Positions 41,286 through 49,246 of a stretch of DNA of 64,000 bases are shown here, in pieces. Under the pieces are notes generated by a model that searched no databases, was not told the origin of the DNA, and worked only from the letters and a program-made list of their open reading frames with translations. The DNA lies in IMG/VR virus record IMGVR_UViG_3300042934_000727, positions 1 through 64,000 of that record; one strand, given 5' to 3'. This stretch comes from a virus. A program made the position numbers and the translations under genes. How positions within the stretch are numbered: the first letter of the stretch is position 1; each line of letters starts with the position of its first letter.

Positions 41286-41714
41286 ATGAACAAGGGCAAG
41301 GCCCCGCTCGACCCGAACACCCTCCTCGGCCAGCTCCGCGTCTTCGTGGGCGACGTCCAGAGCTCGCCCCTGGAGCCCGCAGAGGAAGGGTGGGGCAGCT
41401 ACGCCATCTTCGGCGACGAGTCGCTCCTGGGGGCACTGGCGGCCGCCGGCGACAACCTCAACCGCGCCGCGGGCAACCTCTTCGCCACCCTGGCTGTCGA
41501 ATACATGCAGCTCGGCAAGAGCGTGCGCACCGACGACCTCGCAATCGACACCCGCGGCCGCGGCAAGGACCTCCTCGAGGTCGCCCGCTCCTTCTGGGAA
41601 CAGGCCGCGCTGAGCGATGCCGCCACCGGCGGGGACATCTTCGCCGTCGTCGGCCCCGCCGGCCGCGCCGCCCCCGTGGTGCGCCCGGAGGCTACGCCGT
41701 GGCCGATCCTCTGA
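41286..41714 (+). CDS. head-tail connector (gp6-like, likely)
   Basis: 142 aa. Placed after the capsid genes; helical with NTLLGQLRVFVGDVQ. Start ATG after GCAAGGAGATCGC. It is cut from the rest of the connector genes by the integration cassette. Confidence 0.6.
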   Translation: MNKGKAPLDPNTLLGQLRVFVGDVQSSPLEPAEEGWGSYAIFGDESLLGALAAAGDNLNRAAGNLFATLAVEYMQLGKSVRTDDLAIDTRGRGKDLLEVARSFWEQAALSDAATGGDIFAVVGPAGRAAPVVRPEATPWPIL

Positions 41715-42003
41715 GCTGAGGCGAACGCCGCCGCACCGCGGGGCGCCAGACGGTCACCTGTCGCGTCCCGCGGTCAGTCTCGAAGCGCACGACGCAGACG
41801 CGGTCGTTCGAGGCGACCACGAACCCGGGCACCTGCTCTGCCACGCGATCCGGCCACTGCACCCAGATCCACACGGGCGGCTGCTCCCCCACCGGCTCCC
41901 ACTCGAGCTCCTGCGGGCCGTGCGCGCGCGGCGGCAGCGTCACCGGCGGAACCGCCTCGATCACCTGGCGGAGCTTCTCGTCCGTCACCTTGTTCGAGCC
42001 CAA
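41692..42003 (-). CDS. unknown protein next to attP (103 aa)
   Basis: TTG start (GATTGGGCTC) with AGGAGGACACGGA upstream. Beta-rich (VPGFVVASNDRVCVVRFETD) with an Arg-rich tail. It is convergent with the connector gene (23-nt overlap). The gene start region touches the integrase arm-type repeats. Possibly lysogeny-related; not recognised. Confidence 0.6.
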   Translation of the reverse strand: MGSNKVTDEKLRQVIEAVPPVTLPPRAHGPQELEWEPVGEQPPVWIWVQWPDRVAEQVPGFVVASNDRVCVVRFETDRGTRQVTVWRPAVRRRSPQLRGSATA

Positions 42004-42015
42004 TCCGTGTCCTCC

Positions 42016-42035
42016 TGCTACACGTTTGCTACACG
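42016..42035 (+). repeat. paired TGCTACACG repeats, left arm
   Basis: TGCTACACG at 42016-42024 and 42027-42035. Identical pairs lie on the other side of attP at 42255 and 42267; probably integrase arm-binding sites. Confidence 0.7.
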
Positions 42036-42056
42036 CCGGCCCTCGCAGCAATGACG

Positions 42057-42091
42057 AAGGCCCGGACTTCGTTGGAAATCCGGGCCTTTTT
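42057..42091 (+). terminator. intrinsic terminator at attP
   Basis: AAGGCCCGGA (42057-42066) pairs with TCCGGGCCTT (42079-42088), then TTTTT. Would stop rightward transcription before integrase, and is partly bidirectional. Confidence 0.8.
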
Positions 42092-42093
42092 CC

Positions 42094-42136
42094 GAGCCAC
42101 CTAAGGGAATCGAACCCTTGACCTATTCATTACGAG
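42094..42136 (-). other. attP core matching the 3' half of a tRNA-Thr(CGU) gene
   Basis: Minus strand CTCGTAATGAATAGGTCAAG...TTCGATTCCCTTAGGTGGCTC: anticodon loop CTCGTAA (anticodon CGU), then the 3' anticodon stem, T-arm and acceptor strand. Sequence before the loop does not complete the anticodon stem, so this is not a gene but an integration core of about 43 bp. Confidence 0.8.
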
Positions 42137-42254
42137 TGCGATCATGGCATGTAGTTCGATGATGCGGGAAGTTGAATCGAGTGTCAAACCGCGAGATTCC
42201 GCGGGAGTGACCTCTACCGCTAGTTGAGGGTTGTGGGGGCAAAAGTAGTCTCGT

Positions 42255-42275
42255 TGCTACACGTTCTGCTACACG
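42255..42275 (+). repeat. paired TGCTACACG repeats, right arm
   Basis: TGCTACACG at 42255-42263 and 42267-42275, in the same orientation as the left pair; the second overlaps the integrase stop codon region. Confidence 0.7.
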
Positions 42276-43294
42276 CGGGGGTCGGTCATGGCGGCCATGA
42301 ACTTGTCCGACGGCACGAGGGCCAGGTGGGCGTAGCGCTCCGTCACCCGGATGGAGCTGTGGCCCATGAGCTTACTGACCTCCTGGATTGTGAGCCCGGC
42401 CTGCAGCAGCCATGACGCGTACGTGTGGCGAAGGTCGTGCGGCCGGCCGCCGGTGTTGAGATCGTTCCACACATCCCGGCGCCAGTTCGATGAATTCGTG
42501 TGCGGGAAGACGAACGGGCCGCCCTCCTTCACGAAGGGCTTGATCTCGGCGACCACCCAGTCGGGGATCGGCACATCGCGGATCTTCCGGCTCTTCGGGT
42601 ACTTCTTGACGACGCCGGTCGCCTGGTCGCGAACGTGCGTCACGCGGATCATCCGGCGCTTCAGGTCCACCCGCTCGGGCGCGAGCCCGGCCATCTCACC
42701 CCAGCGCAGGCCGCAGCCGACGAGGAGTGCGAGCATGGCGCGGTCCCGCGGGCGGTCCTTGAGCTTCTTCATCATCTTCGCGACCTGCTTGCGCGTGAAG
42801 AATCGCATGATGTCCGTCTCCCCCGGCTCGAGGCCGAGGCGGAAGGTCGGGTTGGCGCGGATGATCTCAGCGTCGACGGCCGCCGACAGGGACATCGAGA
42901 AGACGCGCACGTTGCGGGTGACGCTGGACTCGGCGAGCCCCTTCTTCTGGAGCACCGTCACCCACTCCTTCACGGCGAATCGGGTGATGTCCACGAGGGG
43001 CACGTTCTCCCAGTGCGGCATGAGGTGGTTCTTCACCGCGGAGGCGTCGGCTCGCTTCGTCGACGGAGCCGGGTTGTGCGACGCCCACCAGGTCTCGTAC
43101 CAGTCGCCCCACGTCCGCTTCCCGGAGGCCGGGTCGCGCCAGCCCGGCTTCGACGCCTCGTTCTCCGCGAGGGTCGCCTCGGCGATCGCGCGCTTCTCGT
43201 GCGGGAAGGTGCCGGCCGAGCGCGCCTTACCGTCCGGCCCGCGATACAGCGCGCGCCAGTTGCCAGAGGGGAGAGATTGCGTCCAAGCCACCAT
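42269..43294 (-). CDS. tyrosine integrase
   Basis: 341 aa. Arm-binding and SAM-like N-terminal domains, then the catalytic residues: Arg in GLRWGEMAGL near 197, Lys in KSRKIRDVPI, HDLRH (286-290), LMGHSS (His 312) and Tyr 321 in ERYAHL. It recombines attP with the host tRNA-Thr gene. The ATG is 12 nt from the shared promoter/operator region. Confidence 0.95.
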   Translation of the reverse strand: MVAWTQSLPSGNWRALYRGPDGKARSAGTFPHEKRAIAEATLAENEASKPGWRDPASGKRTWGDWYETWWASHNPAPSTKRADASAVKNHLMPHWENVPLVDITRFAVKEWVTVLQKKGLAESSVTRNVRVFSMSLSAAVDAEIIRANPTFRLGLEPGETDIMRFFTRKQVAKMMKKLKDRPRDRAMLALLVGCGLRWGEMAGLAPERVDLKRRMIRVTHVRDQATGVVKKYPKSRKIRDVPIPDWVVAEIKPFVKEGGPFVFPHTNSSNWRRDVWNDLNTGGRPHDLRHTYASWLLQAGLTIQEVSKLMGHSSIRVTERYAHLALVPSDKFMAAMTDPRV

Positions 43295-43322
43295 TGCACC
43301 GTAGCATTTAGCTAGCTAATGT
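43294..43322 (+). promoter_or_regulatory. promoter for the excisionase/methyltransferase unit
   Basis: -35 TTGCAC (43294-43299), exactly 17 bp, -10 TAATGT (43317-43322). The operator overlaps spacer and -10. Confidence 0.7.
43306..43320. promoter_or_regulatory. operator ATTTAGCTAGCTAAT
   Basis: Near-perfect palindrome between divergent integrase and excisionase genes, inside the excisionase promoter and next to a possible leftward -10. Confidence 0.8.
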
Positions 43323-43353
43323 TGAAGATCCGAGACTTAAGAGAGGGGACACC

Positions 43354-43557
43354 ATGAGGTTTCTGACGATGGATGAGCTGGTGAAGGAGTCGGGCATCTC
43401 CCGCTTCACGCTCATGCCGGCGCTGCAGCGCGGCGATCTGCACGGCTTCCAGCGCGTGAAGCGCGGGACGTGGCGAGTTGACCGCCCGTGCTTCGACGCC
43501 TGGATGGCCGGCGAGAAGTGCGAGCACCAGACCGCGAAGAAGGGGAAGGCCGCGTGA
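43354..43557 (+). CDS. excisionase-like HTH protein (67 aa)
   Basis: MRFLTMDELVKESGISRFTL, a MerR/AlpA-like winged HTH, with GDLHGFQRVKRGTWRVDR. Divergent from integrase. It likely directs excision. Its stop overlaps the methyltransferase GTG. Confidence 0.75.
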   Translation: MRFLTMDELVKESGISRFTLMPALQRGDLHGFQRVKRGTWRVDRPCFDAWMAGEKCEHQTAKKGKAA

Positions 43558-44282
43558 AGTTCCTGGATCTGTTCTGCTGCCAGGGCGGCGCATCCACCGG
43601 GTACACGCGAGCCGGGTTCACCGTCTACGGCGTCGACATCGACCCGCAGCCGCACTACCCGTTCCCCTTCCACCAGGGCGACGCGTTGGATGTGATGCGA
43701 CGACTGATCGCTGGCGAGGCGATTCCCTTCACGCACCCAAGCGGCCTGGTGGAGCTCCTGTGGCTGCACGACTTCGTCGCCGCAGGAGCCAGCCCGCCCT
43801 GCCAGGGGTACACGGCCCTGAAGGCCGTCCACGGCAACGAGTGGCCGCTGCTCATCGAACCGACCCGCGACCTGCTCGACGAAATGGGCATCCCGTACGT
43901 CATCGAGAACGTGCAGGGCTCGCCCCTGCGCCGTGACATGACTCTCTGCGGGCTGATGTTCGGCCTGCGCGTCTTCCGACACCGTTACTTCGAGCTGGGC
44001 GGCTGGGCGGCCGCCGCACCCGCGCACCCTTCTCACAAGGGCCACCGAGTCTCGGGGTGGCGGCACGGTGTCCGTTACGAGGGCGACATGGTCGCGGTCT
44101 ACGGCGAAGGCGGCGGCAAGGGGTCAGTAGCCGACTGGCAAGCCGCGATGGGTATCGACTGGACCAGCGACCGGCACGGCATCGCTGAGGCCATCCCACC
44201 TGCCTACACCGAGCACATCGGTCTGCAGTTGCTCGAGCACCTCGCCCCGACGCGGGCGGTCGATGTGGCGGTGGCCGCGTGA
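43554..44282 (+). CDS. C5 cytosine DNA methyltransferase
   Basis: 242 aa (short). Motif I FLDLFCCQGGASTGY, motif IV ASPPCQGYT, motif VI YVIENVQG, motif VIII-like FRHRYFELGG and a C-terminal YTEHIGLQLL. Small target-recognition region. Could protect phage DNA from host restriction or mark the prophage. Co-regulated with the excisionase. Confidence 0.85.
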   Translation: MKFLDLFCCQGGASTGYTRAGFTVYGVDIDPQPHYPFPFHQGDALDVMRRLIAGEAIPFTHPSGLVELLWLHDFVAAGASPPCQGYTALKAVHGNEWPLLIEPTRDLLDEMGIPYVIENVQGSPLRRDMTLCGLMFGLRVFRHRYFELGGWAAAAPAHPSHKGHRVSGWRHGVRYEGDMVAVYGEGGGKGSVADWQAAMGIDWTSDRHGIAEAIPPAYTEHIGLQLLEHLAPTRAVDVAVAA

Positions 44283-44791
44283 GTGCGCTCAGCGACGCCC
44301 AGGCAGCGCTCAAGGCGTACGACGATGTCCCGGGCAAGGGAGTGGACCGTTCGGGGTGGACCCGGGACGATCGCGACTTCGCGCGCGAGCAGCAGCGCGC
44401 CCACTTCATCCGCACGGCGCCACGGGTGGTCGACACCCTCCGTGCTCTGCTGTCGGCGACCACCGAGCCGCCCACCGCCGACGCGACGATCGTTGATTGC
44501 GTGGCTCAGGCCATGTGTTCAGTCGAGGCGCGATCGAAGGGGGCAACGCTCGAAGAGGTGCAGACCGGGATCCAGCGGTGGACCCGGCACCGGTACGAGG
44601 CTGAGCGCATGGTCGAAGAGCTTCGCGACTATGGGCTCGAGGTCCGGCGCCCGTCCCCACCCACCGACGCCGAAGTGAACGCCGTCGCGCTCGAGCTCTG
44701 GGGAGTATCGGCCCCGTACGACCGGGAGAAGCTACGCGCGGCACTCGAAGCTGGGCGACAGGCTGCCGCTCAGGTTGGGGGTGCGGCATGA
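44279..44791 (+). CDS. unknown protein (170 aa)
   Basis: GTG start, VSALSDAQAALKAYDDVPGK; helical, with an end (REKLRAALEAGRQAAAQVGG). GTGA overlaps. Unrecognised. Confidence 0.65.
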   Translation: MSALSDAQAALKAYDDVPGKGVDRSGWTRDDRDFAREQQRAHFIRTAPRVVDTLRALLSATTEPPTADATIVDCVAQAMCSVEARSKGATLEEVQTGIQRWTRHRYEAERMVEELRDYGLEVRRPSPPTDAEVNAVALELWGVSAPYDREKLRAALEAGRQAAAQVGGAA

Positions 44792-45030
44792 GCGACACCA
44801 CCTACGCGCATGCCCTGCTCGAGCTTCGCGCTGTTGCTGTGGGGAGTGTGGTCCTCGACGGCGACGGCGACGCCTGGCAGCTCGGGCCACGCGGGTGGTC
44901 GAGCGTCGTGCACGGGGTCAACACGGCGGACATGGACGCGTCGTCGGTCGCGATCCTGACGCCGATCACGGTCATCCACCGGGCCCCCGCGCCGCCCGAT
45001 CCAGACCACACGAACGGAGATAGCGAATGA
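44788..45030 (+). CDS. unknown protein (80 aa)
   Basis: MSDTTYAHALLELRAVAVGS...; beta-rich start with VLDGDGDAWQLGPRGW. ATGA overlap with both neighbours. Confidence 0.6.
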   Translation: MSDTTYAHALLELRAVAVGSVVLDGDGDAWQLGPRGWSSVVHGVNTADMDASSVAILTPITVIHRAPAPPDPDHTNGDSE

Positions 45031-45281
45031 AGCTGACCGAACTGCAGCTGGAGGTGCTCGACCAGGTCGGCACCCGATGGCTCCGACCGATGGACATGGG
45101 CGCGCGCGATGGATCGCATCACAGCGCCGTGCTCGCTGCCCTGGTCCGGAAGGGGCTCGTTGAACGCACGCAACGCGGAGGGTTGGCCTATGCGCGCGGG
45201 TCCTACGTCTACCGCATCACCACGCAGGGTCTCGCGACGCGCGCGAACGCCCCCCGACTGACCGCGGAGCAGAACCGATGA
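45027..45281 (+). CDS. winged-helix DNA-binding-like protein (84 aa)
   Basis: LQLEVLDQVGTRWLRPMDMG, HHSAVLAALVRKGLVERTQR and YVYRITTQGLA follow the pattern of a MarR/ArsR-like winged helix. Possible transcription regulator in the lysogeny cassette and a candidate operator-binding protein. Confidence 0.6.
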   Translation: MKLTELQLEVLDQVGTRWLRPMDMGARDGSHHSAVLAALVRKGLVERTQRGGLAYARGSYVYRITTQGLATRANAPRLTAEQNR

Positions 45282-45514
45282 CGAAGGCGATGGTGGTGCT
45301 CAAGACGACTCTGCTGCTGACACTCCTCGCCGCGGCCGCGTGGATAGTCATCTCGGCGACGAGCTACAACACGAGCCGCGGTGATCTGTGTGAAGAGCAG
45401 GGGTTGGCCTTCGGCAGCGAGTACATGGGTGAGTACGGCTGCGTGGAGTTGCATCCGTTCGAGGAGTTCGAGCAGCCATCCTCCGGTTCGACCGATACGG
45501 ATGGTGCCTCGTGA
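45278..45514 (+). CDS. exported or membrane protein (78 aa)
   Basis: MTKAMVVLKTTLLLTLLAAA, one hydrophobic helix; two Cys in the outside part (DLCEEQ ... YGCVEL) may form a disulfide. Confidence 0.65.
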   Translation: MTKAMVVLKTTLLLTLLAAAAWIVISATSYNTSRGDLCEEQGLAFGSEYMGEYGCVELHPFEEFEQPSSGSTDTDGAS

Positions 45515-45750
45515 GCCGGCAGTGGGCAGTGATCGTGCGGCCTGATGCTACGCACGTTGCCCGTGCGCTCGGCCCCATCGCCACCAAGGAGCGCGCGGAT
45601 CGAGTAGTCGAGCGCATCGTGGCGTGGGAGGAGCGTGAGGAGGCGAACGACCGCTACGGGCTGACCTGGCTCCCGCAGGCCGTCGAGCTAGAGAGTGTCG
45701 CTGCGTTCATGCGCGAGCTGGACGCCAGCTCGACCGGACGGGAGGAGTGA
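45511..45750 (+). CDS. unknown protein (79 aa)
   Basis: GTG start, VSRQWAVIVRPDATHVARAL; basic/acidic helices. Its VSRQWAVIVR start resembles TGQQWAVVVR of the 62-aa gene at 29148. Confidence 0.6.
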   Translation: MSRQWAVIVRPDATHVARALGPIATKERADRVVERIVAWEEREEANDRYGLTWLPQAVELESVAAFMRELDASSTGREE

Positions 45751-45869
45751 TGACCTGGGTCATCTGGCCTCGAGTCGGGCAGGCAGTCTCGATCGTCTAC
45801 AGCTTCGGGCGGGTGGCGCTGTCGTCGTGCGAGCTGAACTGGCGCATGGAATGGGAGGACTCCCGATGA
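45750..45869 (+). CDS. small protein (39 aa)
   Basis: MTWVIWPRVGQAVSIVYSFG...; short hydrophobic patch then acidic end. TGATG overlap with the previous stop; ATGA with the next start. Confidence 0.5.
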   Translation: MTWVIWPRVGQAVSIVYSFGRVALSSCELNWRMEWEDSR

Positions 45870-45991
45870 GCCTCTTGACCTGGTTCTGCCCGGACTGCGG
45901 CTACCTGCGTGCACAGATCCACGTCTGCGCTCGGTACGTGTCCAGCACATCCACGGCGCCCACCGACCCGGACGGACGGCGCGGCCGATGA
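45866..45991 (+). CDS. zinc-ribbon peptide (41 aa)
   Basis: MSLLTWFCPDCGYLRAQIHVC: CPDC plus a third Cys looks like a half zinc ribbon. Overlaps neighbours by 4 nt. Confidence 0.55.
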   Translation: MSLLTWFCPDCGYLRAQIHVCARYVSSTSTAPTDPDGRRGR

Positions 45992-46218
45992 CTGACTGGT
46001 GCGCCCTTCATCGAATGCAACACGCGGGCGACTGGGAGAAGGAGTGCGCCGAGCGCCAGGCGAGCGAAGGTCCCGCCGAGCAGCTCGCTCGCGCGCACTA
46101 TCAGCGCTCCGCCGTATACCGGGAACGGACGCCGTGGGATGAGCTGCCCCTCGCATACCGGCTCAACCGGATCTTGGAGATGCGCGACGCGCTTCGCGAC
46201 AGCGCCCGTGGCAGCTAG
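45988..46218 (+). CDS. unknown protein (76 aa)
   Basis: MTDWCALHRMQHAGDWEKEC, a Cys/His-rich start that may bind zinc, then a basic helix. Its stop TAG is the centre of operator AGCTAGCTAAT. Confidence 0.6.
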   Translation: MTDWCALHRMQHAGDWEKECAERQASEGPAEQLARAHYQRSAVYRERTPWDELPLAYRLNRILEMRDALRDSARGS

Positions 46219-46223
46219 CTAAT
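46213..46223. promoter_or_regulatory. operator AGCTAGCTAAT
   Basis: Covers the stop of the 76-aa gene and the place of the -35 of the TAGACT promoter at 46241. Confidence 0.7.
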
Positions 46224-46240
46224 CCCGGACGGAGCGCCCC

Positions 46241-46246
46241 TAGACT
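46241..46246 (+). promoter_or_regulatory. late leaderless promoter box before head closure gene
   Basis: CCCTAGACTGCGCGGAC then ATG at 46255. Eight bases between TAGACT and ATG; no Shine-Dalgarno. Confidence 0.65.
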
Positions 46247-46254
46247 GCGCGGAC

Positions 46255-46704
46255 ATGGCGCTCCGTCCGATCCCCCGAGACACCGACTGGCCCGAGGAGA
46301 TCCTCGAGCTGGCCCGGGAGGAGTTCTGGGCGACCATCGACGTGATCGACCCCAGCACCGAGAAGGTCGGCAAGTACGACCCGAAGACCGACTCCCGCCC
46401 CATCATCACTCCCGCCGCCGTTGTCATCGAACACCGGGCCGCGCGCGTGCAGCACATCCGTTCCGGCCTTGACCAGGGCGGCTCCTTCGAGTGGGGCCAG
46501 AAGCGCCCGTACCGCGTGCAGTACGAGCCGCGCCCCGACGACCCCCTCATCACGAAGGGCATGGTTGTCCGCGTGCGGACCACCCGCCGCAACCCCGTCA
46601 TCCTGCGCTACGCCTTCCAGGTCACCGGCGCACCCGGCTCCGACCACGCAGCCGTCGGCCTGATCGACACCGTCTCCGAGTACGGGGTGATCGGTGATGA
46701 ATGA
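46255..46704 (+). CDS. head closure/stopper protein (149 aa)
   Basis: MALRPIPRDTDWPEEILELA...; basic middle (RAARVQHIRSG) and beta C-terminal half (VVRVRTTRRNPVILRYAFQV). Its place before the tail terminator suggests a head-tail stopper. Leaderless. Confidence 0.6.
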   Translation: MALRPIPRDTDWPEEILELAREEFWATIDVIDPSTEKVGKYDPKTDSRPIITPAAVVIEHRAARVQHIRSGLDQGGSFEWGQKRPYRVQYEPRPDDPLITKGMVVRVRTTRRNPVILRYAFQVTGAPGSDHAAVGLIDTVSEYGVIGDE

Positions 46705-47122
46705 GCCGTTCGCCGATGTCGAGATGCTCATCGAGGGCTGGCGCGACGGCGTCTACCGCGATGCACTGCAGGCCATGGAGGACACCGCTGACGACGGCGC
46801 CGAGCGTGTCCGCGAGATCATCCACCTGTCGACGACCGACTGGGGCTACGCGCGCACCCAGGGCGTCGGCGGCGAGCCCCGCCCCTACCCCGGCCGCATC
46901 GAGAGCGGCGAGATGCTGAACGACGTGGACAGCCGCGTCGAAGAGCTCGGCGACGGCGTCATCGAGGCGAAGTGGGGCTGGGCGGACCCCGAGGACTACT
47001 ACTACATCCAGGAGCACGGCTTCGACGCCTTCGAGACGAAGATCGCGCCCATGCACTCCCTCGCCACCTCCCTCGATGAAGCGGAGATCGCACTGCAGGA
47101 ACGCCTCGGGGAGATCTCGTGA
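46697..47122 (+). CDS. head-tail joining protein, HK97 gp10-like (141 aa)
   Basis: EMLIEGWRDGVYRDALQAME, DWGYARTQGVGGEPRPYPGR and EHGFDAFETKIAPMHSLATS match the minor connector family. ATG preferred; a GTG one codon earlier is possible. Confidence 0.65.
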   Translation: MNEPFADVEMLIEGWRDGVYRDALQAMEDTADDGAERVREIIHLSTTDWGYARTQGVGGEPRPYPGRIESGEMLNDVDSRVEELGDGVIEAKWGWADPEDYYYIQEHGFDAFETKIAPMHSLATSLDEAEIALQERLGEIS

Positions 47123-47577
47123 CCTTCATCGACGGCCCCACCGACGCGACCGGCCTCACCGAGCGCGCGAACATCGAGGATCGCCTCTCTGAGCTGGCCG
47201 GCGGCCGCATCTGGAAGACCCAGGTGCCGGACGATGTGGACCTGGCGCGCGAGACTGACGGCGGCGTCCTGCCGTACATCATCATGCGCTTCGCGAACCC
47301 GCTCTCCATCGCGGGCGGCCGCAGCATCGCGTCTGGTGAGCAGCAACAGCCGCAGCAGATGACCTTCACCGTGTCCGTGATCGGGGGCGACGCCGACTCG
47401 GTCGAGTCGACCATGGCGGCCGTGAACCGCCTCCTCGTCGACTTCCACCCCTCGGACTCCGCGAACAGGATCCGCTCCCGCGGCGGGTTCGCGTACCCGA
47501 ACGGCGACACGTCGTCGAAGCCCACTCGCTACCAGGAGGCGGGCTTCTACCGGTTCACCTGGAACCCGGCGGAGTAG
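47119..47577 (+). CDS. tail terminator-like protein (152 aa)
   Basis: GTG start. LARETDGGVLPYIIMRFANP and TFTVSVIGGDADSVESTMAA suit a tail-terminator/neck fold; order agrees. GTGA overlap. Confidence 0.6.
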   Translation: MTFIDGPTDATGLTERANIEDRLSELAGGRIWKTQVPDDVDLARETDGGVLPYIIMRFANPLSIAGGRSIASGEQQQPQQMTFTVSVIGGDADSVESTMAAVNRLLVDFHPSDSANRIRSRGGFAYPNGDTSSKPTRYQEAGFYRFTWNPAE

Positions 47578-47605
47578 ACCCCCTCGGTCGCCTCCGAACC
47601 GACCT

Positions 47606-47611
47606 TAGACT
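47606..47611 (+). promoter_or_regulatory. late leaderless promoter box before the 73-aa gene
   Basis: CGACCTTAGACTCCGCCGC, seven bases before the ATG at 47619. Confidence 0.65.
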
Positions 47612-47618
47612 CCGCCGC

Positions 47619-47840
47619 ATGTCACAGACCAGGTCCTTCCGGGACACCCTGACCGGCGCCACAGCCGACATGCATCCCCGCGTCGCCGCCGTGTTCCCGA
47701 ACCTCGTCGAGGTGCCGGAGGGCACGAAGCCCCTGGCGTACACCCCCATTCCCCAGGACGCGATCAAGGCCCTCACCACGGGCCGCGAGAAGTCCGCCGC
47801 CACCGATCTCACCGAGGACGAGGACTCCGCCCATGAGTAA
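47619..47840 (+). CDS. unknown late protein (73 aa), leaderless
   Basis: MSQTRSFRDTLTGATADMHP...; ends with an acidic tail. Overlaps the tail protein by 8 nt. Between tail terminator and tail tube genes; tail assembly role possible. Confidence 0.6.
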   Translation: MSQTRSFRDTLTGATADMHPRVAAVFPNLVEVPEGTKPLAYTPIPQDAIKALTTGREKSAATDLTEDEDSAHE

Positions 47841-48414
47841 GACCCGCATCGGCTACGAGCTGCTCATGCTCGTGCCGGCCGTAGAAGTGAATGGCGTGCC
47901 GTGGATCGTCACGCCGACCGGCCTCGTGAACTACGAGACGCCGACCGTCGCAGCGCTCAACGTCTGGCACGGCATCACCAAGCCGAGCGACACGTACGCC
48001 TCCCAGGGCGGCAACATCTCGTGCGCCGTGCTCGACGACCTGAACCTGGGTCTCACCGACTCGGAGACCGACGACACGAAGACGATCTGCTCGAAGGGCA
48101 ACAGCGCCGCGCTGACGCTCTACAACTACGACGCCGAGCTGAACTTCAAGCGCGACAAGGACATCACGGCCGACTCCCTCTGGAACCTCGCCCGCGACCT
48201 GACCCGCGCGCCCGACCTGTCGTACTTCATCGTGCACCGCGTGCGTGGCGAGAAGGACTCCACGGAGCCCCTCGCGATCGGCGACGAGATCGACCTGTAC
48301 TACGTCCACACCGACTTCCCCGTTCCCGGCTACAGCGACGACGACCCGATCCAGACCCAGTCTGCGTTCATCCCCAAGGGCATCGTCAACGTCGGCTACG
48401 ATCTCGCGGCCTGA
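47833..48414 (+). CDS. tail protein, tube-like 1 (193 aa)
   Basis: MSKTRIGYELLMLVPAVEVN...; beta-rich with SYFIVHRVRGEKDSTEPLAI near residue 135. Its start is preceded by AGGACTCCGCCC, a decayed relative of the late box. One of two adjacent tail-tube-like proteins. Confidence 0.6.
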   Translation: MSKTRIGYELLMLVPAVEVNGVPWIVTPTGLVNYETPTVAALNVWHGITKPSDTYASQGGNISCAVLDDLNLGLTDSETDDTKTICSKGNSAALTLYNYDAELNFKRDKDITADSLWNLARDLTRAPDLSYFIVHRVRGEKDSTEPLAIGDEIDLYYVHTDFPVPGYSDDDPIQTQSAFIPKGIVNVGYDLAA

Positions 48415-48426
48415 TAGGAGACCGAC

Positions 48427-49206
48427 ATGGCAAACACCGAAGTGAGCACGACGGGTAACGTCGCGATCCTCGCCGGCCCCGACACGGCCATCCCGTCCGC
48501 GAACTGGAGCTCCGGCCCCACCTTCGCCCAGATCTCCGCCCTGCTGAACGTCTCCGCCGGCGTCAAGATCGACGGCACCGACTTCAACGTCGAGGCCTCC
48601 GAGCAGGTGGACGACCGCTCCTTCGCGGACCAGGCCGGCTCCCAGAGCCGCGGCCCGATCCAGGCGAGCGGCAGCATCGAGGTCTACACGCCCGGCAAGG
48701 GCGACACGACCAGCCCGCACGCGAAGGCGTACGACGCGTTCGGCACCCCGCGCACCAAGCTGGTCGTCGGCCAGCGGTTCGCGAAGGCGCAGGGCGGCCC
48801 CGTCGCCGCCGGCGACGAGGTGAACCTCTTCCGGGTCCAGACCGACGCTCGCGCCCACAACCGCAACGACAGCTCGCGCACGCTGGGTGTCGGCCTGGTG
48901 TTCCAGGACAACGCGCTCATCAACTACATCGTGCCCGCCGCAGCCCCGACGATCCCCACCGTCGCCGTGCAGGGCGGCGTCAGCCTGACCACGCTCACCC
49001 CGACCAAGGTCGCGATGCTGAAGGTGACCTACCACGGTCGCAACATCACCGCAGGCGCCACGTACACGTCCAGCAACGAGGCCGTCTTCACGGTCACGAA
49101 GTCGGGCATCATCATCGCCGTCGGTGTGGGCACCGCGACGCTCAAGGTCTCGTACCCGGGCGCCGGCACCATCGTCGACCAGACCATCACCGTCGTCGCG
49201 GCGTAA
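48427..49206 (+). CDS. major tail protein with BIG2-like domain (259 aa)
   Basis: ATAGGAGACCGAC before ATG. N-terminal tail tube-type domain (residues 1-175), then an Ig-like BIG2 domain near 195-259 (TYTSSNEAVFTVTKSGIIIA, VGVGTATLKVSYPG). Ig-like domains in tail proteins usually decorate the tube and bind host glycans. Confidence 0.75.
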   Translation: MANTEVSTTGNVAILAGPDTAIPSANWSSGPTFAQISALLNVSAGVKIDGTDFNVEASEQVDDRSFADQAGSQSRGPIQASGSIEVYTPGKGDTTSPHAKAYDAFGTPRTKLVVGQRFAKAQGGPVAAGDEVNLFRVQTDARAHNRNDSSRTLGVGLVFQDNALINYIVPAAAPTIPTVAVQGGVSLTTLTPTKVAMLKVTYHGRNITAGATYTSSNEAVFTVTKSGIIIAVGVGTATLKVSYPGAGTIVDQTITVVAA

Positions 49207-49220
49207 GCCCGACACAGGGC

Positions 49221-49240
49221 GAGGGGGCTTCGGCCCCCTC
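49221..49240 (+). terminator. hairpin GAGGGGGC-TTCG-GCCCCCTC
   Basis: 8-bp stem with a UUCG tetraloop after the major tail gene, followed by CCCTGCATTTG. No clear U-run. Confidence 0.7.
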
Positions 49241-49246
49241 CCCTGC

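Noticed and set aside
42094-42136. tRNA gene at 42.1 kb
   Set aside because: Only the 3' half of tRNA-Thr is present and the 5' anticodon stem does not pair; it is an attachment core.
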